Shown here piece after piece: positions 58,472 to 64,000 of a stretch of DNA of 64,000 nucleotides. The DNA lies in NCBI GenBank assembly GCA_910588035.1, contig CAJUPY010000006.1, positions 62,001 to 126,000 on the forward strand, in the 5' to 3' direction. This DNA comes from an uncultured Muribaculaceae bacterium (lineage in GTDB: Bacteria; Bacteroidota; Bacteroidia; Bacteroidales; Muribaculaceae). Under the pieces are notes generated by a model that saw only the letters and a list, made by a program, of their open reading frames with translations, was not told the DNA's origin and searched no databases. How positions within the stretch are numbered: the stretch's first letter is position 1; each line of letters begins with the position of its first letter. The translations under genes and the position numbers were made by a program.

Positions 58472-61096
58472 TCAACGTTGGTTGACAGTTGTGAAAAAAG
58501 GTGTTACCTTACGCAAAAATGGCGACAGCGTTTTTTCAAAAGATTTGCGCCCGAATGCAGTCGTGAACGTGTAGTAATTGTATGCTATCAGAGTCAGGCG
58601 ACGGCGCGTTCGAGACAGGGCTACGTAAAGTTTTCGAGCGTCTTCACAACGTTCTTCTTCAGTTTTTGAATTGAAAAACGGATATGTTCCGTCAACAACG
58701 CCATAAACGATCACATTGTCAAATTCGAGTCCTTTCGCTTTGTGGACCGTAGTGACGAAAATGTTTTCGTTGACGATGTCGGCATCACATAGATCAGACT
58801 CACGGTATGTGTTTATGTCGGTGAGTAACAGGCTGAGCTGCTCGATGACCGAATGACCGCGTCCGGCAAGCTGTTCTGTGATATATTTAACAACATAATC
58901 AAATTTTTTAGACCGTGTATCTTCCGGTTCCCGGTCACTGAACTGCCGTTCAATAAATTTAAGCTCATTTATGAGAGAGTCTTTGTCACCGTAATCATAT
59001 AGCCTGTTTAGTGACCGGTTGTAAATCCGGCCATATTTTTCGGAAAAATTCTGGCGGAATTTCATCGATGCTTTGATTGTATCGAGATGTCTTGTCATGA
59101 AATCTTCACGGGTCACTGTCTCAAACAGATAGTCGGCAAGCGATTTTGTGGCTATTATGTCATCATCGGCAAGGTGGCTGTTGCAACCGTCGAGGGCAAG
59201 TGCGTCGATCAGATCTTTCAGTTTGTAGCTGAAAAAACGAGGGTGAACGAGGCGGGTGAGTTTGAGCGTGTCGAATCGTTCCGGCAAGAGTTCCGACAAG
59301 TTGTCAACCGAGGCATCGCGACGCAGGTTGCGGTCAAGGATGTTCCAGTCAAATTCGATGTTGTGGGCAATCAGAGTGCAACCGGCGGCGAATTCAAGGA
59401 ATTTGTTCAACCCTTCTCTTCGGTGATATCTATCAGCCTCTGCATAGGCTTTTACCAACGGATTTGGAGTGTCGCCGAGCATTGGCGGGATCTCCTTGCC
59501 GGTTTCCATTATGATATTGAGAGAGTCGATTATTCGGCCATCTTTTATTTTGATTGCGGCGATCTGGACAATATCGTCAGCGAATACATCAAGGCCTGTC
59601 GTCTCGGTGTCGAACAATACTGTTGTCATTGATCCGTAAGTCTCGACAAAGCGGGTCAGATAGCTCCCGGTCTCATATTTGAGAAGATCTGCCGGAGTCA
59701 TGGCAGCGGCGAAGAGTTTCATGACCGTCTTACGTGCTGACGACGATTGTCTTGTGAGACCGAGATTCTTGATCAGTTTGGCCCACGCGATCTGGTTATG
59801 GTCGTTGGAAATGACATTCAGGTGGCTGATGATGACCTGCATCATTGTTGTCGAGAAGAAGTCTGTGCCGGATATTTTGAAATGGGGTGTGTCACCGAGG
59901 CAATCAGAAATAGCATCGGCATCTTTATTGGTGGCGACGATGATTGCGGTTCGTTCATCACGGTAGTTTTCCATGGCCATTCTGGCGGCTTCGGTGACAG
60001 CCTTTTCGTTGTCGGGCAGATATTTCAATATTAGATCGCCATCTCCGGCCGCTGTATCGTCATAGGGTTTTGGCAGCAAGTTTCGATCAGTGCCGAAATT
60101 TGCCGATGCAAAAGTATTGAGGACATCGAGAAGATATCTGGGTGAGCGGTAGTTGAGTGCGAGATGATGAATGTTTCCGTCACACTCCCGTTTCAATTTG
60201 TCGAGTGTCGATTTTCGTGCTCCGATGAAAGAAAAGATCGATTGTTGCTCATCACCGAGATATAGAACCACATTTTTATCGGGAGAAATCAATTGACTTA
60301 CAATGGCAAGCTGGAGTGGGTTCAGATCCTGCACTTCGTCGACTTGTGCCCAGCGATAGCGTTTGTGGTCGGGGTCGACCGAGAGACTGTCGTATGTCAG
60401 CAGCAGCAGATCGTCGAAGTCGATCAGCCGGTTCTCTTTTTTGTAATGGGTGTAACGTGAGGCAAGTGACAACAATGAGATCGTTTCTCCATGGGAGGGA
60501 CTTGAGCCGAATCGGCCGGCAATTTCGTCGATGGAGTCAAAGATCTCGACTATTTTAGATTTCGTTGCCTCGCATTTCATTTCATGACAAAGTTCCCGAA
60601 GCATGTTCATCACACTGTGGTCGGCGTTCATTATAATGTCGCGTGGATGGCAATGTCTGAACTGGTGAATCACATGTGACAGCGCGCACGCTTGATGCAG
60701 ATATTCCCGTCGTTTGATGTCGAGAGTGGTGACTTCGGCCATTCCGCCGAGTTCTTTCAGAATTGAAAGTGTGTCAATATCGTCGAGAATGCCTGTTGAC
60801 ATAGCCACGATCTGATTTTCAAAAAGATATCTTGCGCAAAACCTGTGGGTGTTACCGATGAATATTTTTGACGCGACATCATCTCCGATGTGATCGGTGA
60901 TTCTTTCAAGCATTCCACGTGAAGCACGATTTGTGAATGAAAGGCACAACATCTCTGACGGATCGATGCCTGACTCAAGCGCAAGTGCGACGCGTGCGGC
61001 TAAAATGGCAGTTTTGCCACACCCCGGAGGTGCAAGAACCAGATGATGACCTTCTGAAATGCCGATTATTTCAAGTTGATGTCTGTCAAAATTCAT
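58472..61096 (-). CDS. UvrD/Rep-type superfamily 1 helicase with inserted DEDDh exonuclease domain
   Basis: 874 aa. Helicase motifs: I 'APPGCGKTAIL' (near 22-32), Ia 'LSFTNRAS', II 'VDEVQDLNPLQ', III 'LYLGDEQQSIFSF', IV 'LNYRSPRYLL', V 'TTVHKAKGLEFDNVIVYG' (near 780) and VI 'YVALSRTRRRL'. Between IV and V, at about 490-665, sits a complete DnaQ-like 3'-5' exonuclease: 'VLFDTETTGLD' (DxE), 'LIAHNIEFDWNIL' (Asp) and 'SHLADDDIIATK' (His and final Asp). The product is therefore a helicase-nuclease chimera, probably for DNA repair or recombination intermediates. It is single-gene, with a hairpin upstream. Confidence 0.9.
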   Translation of the reverse strand: MNFDRHQLEIIGISEGHHLVLAPPGCGKTAILAARVALALESGIDPSEMLCLSFTNRASRGMLERITDHIGDDVASKIFIGNTHRFCARYLFENQIVAMSTGILDDIDTLSILKELGGMAEVTTLDIKRREYLHQACALSHVIHQFRHCHPRDIIMNADHSVMNMLRELCHEMKCEATKSKIVEIFDSIDEIAGRFGSSPSHGETISLLSLASRYTHYKKENRLIDFDDLLLLTYDSLSVDPDHKRYRWAQVDEVQDLNPLQLAIVSQLISPDKNVVLYLGDEQQSIFSFIGARKSTLDKLKRECDGNIHHLALNYRSPRYLLDVLNTFASANFGTDRNLLPKPYDDTAAGDGDLILKYLPDNEKAVTEAARMAMENYRDERTAIIVATNKDADAISDCLGDTPHFKISGTDFFSTTMMQVIISHLNVISNDHNQIAWAKLIKNLGLTRQSSSARKTVMKLFAAAMTPADLLKYETGSYLTRFVETYGSMTTVLFDTETTGLDVFADDIVQIAAIKIKDGRIIDSLNIIMETGKEIPPMLGDTPNPLVKAYAEADRYHRREGLNKFLEFAAGCTLIAHNIEFDWNILDRNLRRDASVDNLSELLPERFDTLKLTRLVHPRFFSYKLKDLIDALALDGCNSHLADDDIIATKSLADYLFETVTREDFMTRHLDTIKASMKFRQNFSEKYGRIYNRSLNRLYDYGDKDSLINELKFIERQFSDREPEDTRSKKFDYVVKYITEQLAGRGHSVIEQLSLLLTDINTYRESDLCDADIVNENIFVTTVHKAKGLEFDNVIVYGVVDGTYPFFNSKTEEERCEDARKLYVALSRTRRRLTLIAYNYYTFTTAFGRKSFEKTLSPFLRKVTPFFTTVNQR

Positions 61097-61119
61097 GTCG
61101 TAAGTTTTTTAGATAATTG

Positions 61120-61156
61120 AGAGAGGCGGCTCAGATCATGACTGAACCGCCTCTCT
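61120..61156 (-). terminator. Hairpin after ackA
   Basis: Arms AGAGAGGCGGCTCAG (61120-61134) and CTGAACCGCCTCTCT (61142-61156) pair over 15 positions with one mismatch or wobble, 21 bp beyond the ackA stop. The T-run is weak on the minus strand. Confidence 0.55.
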
Positions 61157-61177
61157 GAAAAGTTTTGGGAAGTGGAG

Positions 61178-62380
61178 TTATTTTTTCTCCACAATAGCCT
61201 GTGTGTCACGGGCAATTGTCAACTCCTCGTCGGTCGGAACTACGACAACCTTGACTTTGGAATCGTCGGTTGAAATGACGGTTTCAGTTCCACGTGTCTT
61301 GGCATTGAGCTCTTCGTCGATCTTTACGCCCATGAACGCGAGCGGAGCGCATACATTGGAACGAAGACCTGTCTGGTTCTCTCCGACACCGCCTGTGAAC
61401 ACGATGATATCTACACCACCCATCTCGGCAGCATATGCTCCGATATATTTGATGATGCGCTGCTCATACATGTCAAGAGCCAGAACCGCACGTTCCTCTC
61501 CGCGGTTGACAGCTGCTTCAAGCTCGCGCATGTCGGAAGATACGCCCGACACTCCGAGCACACCGCTCTCTTTGTTTATGACACGCTGAAGATCGTCGGC
61601 AGTGAGATTGTGTTTCTTCATCAGGAACGTGAGCGCACCGGGGTCAATGTCACCGACACGGGTTCCCATCATCAGACCTTCTGTCGGGGTGAGACCCATT
61701 GACGTGTCTACGCTTTTGCCGTTGAGAACGGCTGTGATTGAACCTCCGTTGCCAATGTGGCATGTGATTATTTTCCGGGTGTTGATGTCGACGCCGAGAA
61801 TCTCACATACGCGAGCCGAGACATAGCGGTGGCTGGTTCCGTGGAAACCGTAGCGGCGCACGTGGTCTTCCTCATAAAATTTGTATGGAATGGCATACAT
61901 ATAGCTCTTGGCAGGCATCGTCTGGTGGAATGCTGTGTCAAAAACGCCGACCTGAGGTACGTTGGGCAAGATTGATTCGATAGCCTCGACTCCGGTGATG
62001 TTTGCCGGATTATGGAGAGGTGCCAGAGGATAGCATTCCTTAACCTTCTCGATCACCTCGGGTGTGATCAACACACTTTGGCTGAATGTCTCACCGCCGT
62101 GAACAAGACGGTGTCCGACAGCCTCAATCTCATCGAAACTCTTTATGCAGCCGATGACAGGGTCGGTCAGATTGTCGAGAATGGCTTTTACCGAAGCCTT
62201 GTGGTCGGCACAACCGAGCTCGACGATTTCCTTTGAGCCGTCGGGTTTCTTATATTTTAAGAATGTGTCGTTCATTCCGACTTTCTCAACGCCACCTTCG
62301 GCAAGAGTACGGCCGTCGGTCATGTCGATGAGTTTATATTTCACTGAACTGCTGCCGCAGTTGAGAACAAGTATCTTCAT
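61178..62380 (-). CDS. ackA: Acetate kinase
   Basis: 400 aa. 'VLNCGSSSVKYKLID' at the start is the acetate-kinase signature 1, 'HRLVHGGETF' and 'FDTAFHQTMP' surround the active site, 'YGFHGTSHRYVS' is signature 2, and 'FTGGVGENQ' is the nucleotide loop. It makes ATP from acetyl phosphate in fermentation. It follows pta by 27 bp, the classical order, and the unit ends at the hairpin near 61140. Confidence 0.97.
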   Translation of the reverse strand: MKILVLNCGSSSVKYKLIDMTDGRTLAEGGVEKVGMNDTFLKYKKPDGSKEIVELGCADHKASVKAILDNLTDPVIGCIKSFDEIEAVGHRLVHGGETFSQSVLITPEVIEKVKECYPLAPLHNPANITGVEAIESILPNVPQVGVFDTAFHQTMPAKSYMYAIPYKFYEEDHVRRYGFHGTSHRYVSARVCEILGVDINTRKIITCHIGNGGSITAVLNGKSVDTSMGLTPTEGLMMGTRVGDIDPGALTFLMKKHNLTADDLQRVINKESGVLGVSGVSSDMRELEAAVNRGEERAVLALDMYEQRIIKYIGAYAAEMGGVDIIVFTGGVGENQTGLRSNVCAPLAFMGVKIDEELNAKTRGTETVISTDDSKVKVVVVPTDEELTIARDTQAIVEKK

Positions 62381-62407
62381 TTTTTTGAAATGTGAGTATA
62401 AATTGAC

Positions 62408-63424
62408 TTATTTGTTTTCTTTGAGACCGATAGCCTGGTTGCAGGTCATGATTATAGTCTTATAGATGTCTTCAGGATATGCACCGCGCGACAGGTCGTT
62501 GACCGGAGCGGCAAGTCCTTGAAGCACCGGACCGACTGCTTCGACACCTCCGAGACGTTGAACGAGTTTGTATGCGATGTTGCCTACTTCGAGAGAAGGG
62601 AATACCAGCACGTTTGCCCGGCCGCTCAGCGGCGAGTTGGGTGCCTTCGAGTTGCATACACTCGGAACAATGGCGGCATCAGCCTGTAGTTCGCCGTCAA
62701 GAATCAAATCGGGTGCCATTTTGTGTGCTATTTCAGTAGCCTCGATGACTTTGTCTACGCGCTCATGCTTCGCACTGCCCTTTGTTGAGAAACTTAAAAT
62801 GGCGACACGCGGTTCGATGCCTGCTATGTCACGGGCGGTCTGTGCTGCTGAAACGGCGATCTGAGCGAGTTCGGGAGCGGTGGGGTCGGGAACGACAGCG
62901 CAGTCGGCAAAAACCATGATTCCGTCGGTTCCGTAGGGAAGACCTTCGGGAAGCAACATCAGGAATGCTCCTGAGACAATGTCGATGCCGGGTTGTGTCT
63001 TGATTACCTGGAATGCCGCACGGAGCACATTTCCGGTAGTGTTCATGGCACCGGCAACCTGACCGTCGGCATCACCGGCTTTCACCATAAGACAGCCGAG
63101 ATAGAGCGGATTGGCAGTGGTCAGACGGGCTTCTTCCATTGAGATGCCCTTCTTTTTACGCAACTCAAAGAAAAGAGGCGCATATTTGTCGATCACTTTT
63201 TCATCAGCGGGATCCACGATTGTCGCACGCTCGATGTTGGCAAGACCCATTTCGTTGGCAAGACGTCCGATTTCCTCAGGCGAGCCGATCAGAATGATAT
63301 CGGCGATCTCATCTGCGATAATGCGGTTTGCTGCTGTGAGTGTGCGTGGTTCGGTTCCTTCGGGAAGGACTATGCGTTGGCGGCAAGCTTTGGCCTTCGC
63401 TGTCATTTTGTCAAAAAGTCCCAT
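62408..63424 (-). CDS. pta: Phosphate acetyltransferase
   Basis: 338 aa, the short single-domain form without the N-terminal DRTGG/P-loop part seen in E. coli Pta. 'IVLPEGTEPRTLTAANRI', 'DADGQVAGAMNTTGNVLRAA', 'GAFLMLLPEG' and the C-terminal 'NVLVFPSLEVGNIAYKLVQRLGG' are conserved PTA segments. It converts acetyl-CoA and phosphate to acetyl phosphate for AckA. First gene of the pta-ackA operon, with its own promoter. Confidence 0.96.
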   Translation of the reverse strand: MGLFDKMTAKAKACRQRIVLPEGTEPRTLTAANRIIADEIADIILIGSPEEIGRLANEMGLANIERATIVDPADEKVIDKYAPLFFELRKKKGISMEEARLTTANPLYLGCLMVKAGDADGQVAGAMNTTGNVLRAAFQVIKTQPGIDIVSGAFLMLLPEGLPYGTDGIMVFADCAVVPDPTAPELAQIAVSAAQTARDIAGIEPRVAILSFSTKGSAKHERVDKVIEATEIAHKMAPDLILDGELQADAAIVPSVCNSKAPNSPLSGRANVLVFPSLEVGNIAYKLVQRLGGVEAVGPVLQGLAAPVNDLSRGAYPEDIYKTIIMTCNQAIGLKENK

Positions 63425-63498
63425 AGTCTGTTGAAAATTTGTGAATGAATGTTTTTGGTAATAAAATCTTAAGGAAAAGTGTCAACTCAATGACAATG

Positions 63499-63506
63499 CA
63501 AAGGTA
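63499..63506 (-). promoter_or_regulatory. -7 box of the pta-ackA promoter
   Basis: The minus strand reads TACCTTTG, 74 bp upstream of the pta ATG and immediately beyond the terminator of the preceding gene. Confidence 0.6.
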
Positions 63507-63515
63507 ACAAAATAA

Positions 63516-63564
63516 TCGGGAGCGTGACCGATTATTTTCTAAAAAAATCAGGTCACGTTCCCGA
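63516..63564 (-). terminator. Terminator of the OmpA-family gene
   Basis: Arms TCGGGAGCGTGACC (63516-63529) and GGTCACGTTCCCGA (63551-63564) pair over 14 positions (one G-U) with a 21-nt loop. On the minus strand TTATTTTGTT follows. Confidence 0.65.
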
Positions 63565-63586
63565 AAGAGCTTTAAAACAGTGTCGT

Positions 63587-64000
63587 TTACTTAGATCCTG
63601 AATCGGGGGCTTTGTCAATCAAATCCATAAATTGGTCGAGACTCGGGGTTATGATAATCTGTGTGCGTCGGTTGAGCTGACGTCCTTCAGGGGTGTTATT
63701 TGATGCTATCGGATTATATTCACCGCGACCGCCGGCTGTCAGACGCGACGCATCTACGTCAAACGTATTTTGCAGAACCTGTACGACAGATGATGCACGG
63801 AGTGTGCTGAGATCCCAATTGTTTCTTATATTCGTTCTGTGGATCGGCACATTGTCGGTGTTACCCTCGACGAGAACACTGTAGTTTTTGTAGTCTTTGA
63901 TGATCTTGGCAATCTTGCCTAAGATATCCATCGCATCCTGACTGATCTCATAGCTGCCTGACTTGAAGAGCATGTTGTCGGCAAGAGAGATGTATACGAC
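63587..64000 (-). CDS. OmpA-family peptidoglycan-binding protein (5' part beyond the window)
   Basis: The last 137 codons are visible and the frame is open to the right edge. 'MLFKSGSYEISQDAMDILGKIAKII', 'VLVEGNTDNVPIH', 'WDLSTLRASSVVQVLQ' and 'TAGGRGEYNPIASNNTPEGRQLNRRTQIII' form a complete OmpA C-terminal domain, with the Asp and Arg that hold diaminopimelate ('N..R..Q/R.'). Whether the missing N-terminus is a barrel, a lipoprotein or a MotB-like helix cannot be seen; the 'NNW.LS..RA' spacing also occurs in MotB-like anchors. Confidence 0.88.
   Translation of the reverse strand, partial: VVYISLADNMLFKSGSYEISQDAMDILGKIAKIIKDYKNYSVLVEGNTDNVPIHRTNIRNNWDLSTLRASSVVQVLQNTFDVDASRLTAGGRGEYNPIASNNTPEGRQLNRRTQIIITPSLDQFMDLIDKAPDSGSK

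Noticed and set aside
1..64000. tRNA, rRNA, CRISPR, IS elements or prophage
   Set aside because: All gaps were read for cloverleaf-like sequences, repeat arrays, transposase motifs and terminal repeats; none was found.

Overview
The window looks like a chromosomal segment of a Bacteroidota bacterium, most likely order Bacteroidales and plausibly a gut lineage such as Muribaculaceae; the family assignment is inference. The evidence is: many start sites preceded by the Bacteroides-type -7 box TAnnTTTG instead of sigma70 boxes; two secreted proteins with type IX secretion-like C-terminal tails; a DUF4492-cydA-cydB operon; the single-chain GlyQS form of glycyl-tRNA synthetase; and an OPT/MATE/SSB/ArgD gene string. 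I saw no insertion sequence, prophage, CRISPR array, tRNA or rRNA. Coding density is high, and only two gaps exceed 300 bp (2449-3133 and 57557-57881).

Layout. 1-2448: an AspT/YidE/YbjL-type transporter cut by the left edge, and a DUF3108 protein. 2449-3133: an unexplained non-coding stretch with a promoter and two hairpin terminators. 3134-4560 (-): a VOC protein and a ROK sugar kinase. 4779-10570: an exported GH13 amylase-family enzyme, a C10 cysteine protease and a coupled lipoprotein. 10614-13117: alkyltransferase (MGMT-type), release factor 2 with its programmed +1 frameshift, and acetylglutamate kinase. 13125-21661 (-): a block of seven genes. Its core is a probable 3-keto-glycoside pathway (double-DUF1080 lipoprotein, Tat-exported Gfo/Idh/MocA oxidoreductase, HEAT-repeat/DUF1080 protein, cytosolic Gfo/Idh/MocA oxidoreductase), followed by YraN, a guanine deaminase and an exported relative of that deaminase without zinc ligands.

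22256-29975: an S9 peptidase, a DUF6155 protein, a six-helix ion channel with an unusual filter, three genes of nonulosonate-type sugar activation (NeuC-, NeuA- and PtmE-like) and Obg. 30025-33027: the cytochrome bd oxidase operon. 33317-38094 (-): argD, ssb, an OPT transporter and a MATE exporter. 38258-40131: four small housekeeping-type genes. 40151-42403 (-): two sigma factors with a putative anti-sigma factor and a small protein. 42533-44319 (-): a YhcH/NanQ-type protein and a secreted YhcH-SGNH hydrolase fusion.

44480-51097: GT2 glycosyltransferase, thymidine kinase, glycyl-tRNA synthetase, LemA, an FKBP lipoprotein, PrmC, RecX and ComF. 51218-53110: an unknown small ORF, a GNAT acetyltransferase, an HxlR regulator and a divergent cupin. 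53254-57556 (-): carA-carB. 57882-61096: an NlpC/P60 peptidase converging on a UvrD-type helicase that carries an inserted DEDDh exonuclease. 61178-63424 (-): pta-ackA. The right edge cuts an OmpA-type protein.

Most of the window is core metabolism and translation. The less ordinary parts are the 3-keto-glycoside block with the deaminase/pseudo-deaminase pair, the helicase-exonuclease chimera, the YhcH-SGNH fusion beside its single-domain relative, and the stacked sigma-factor module.
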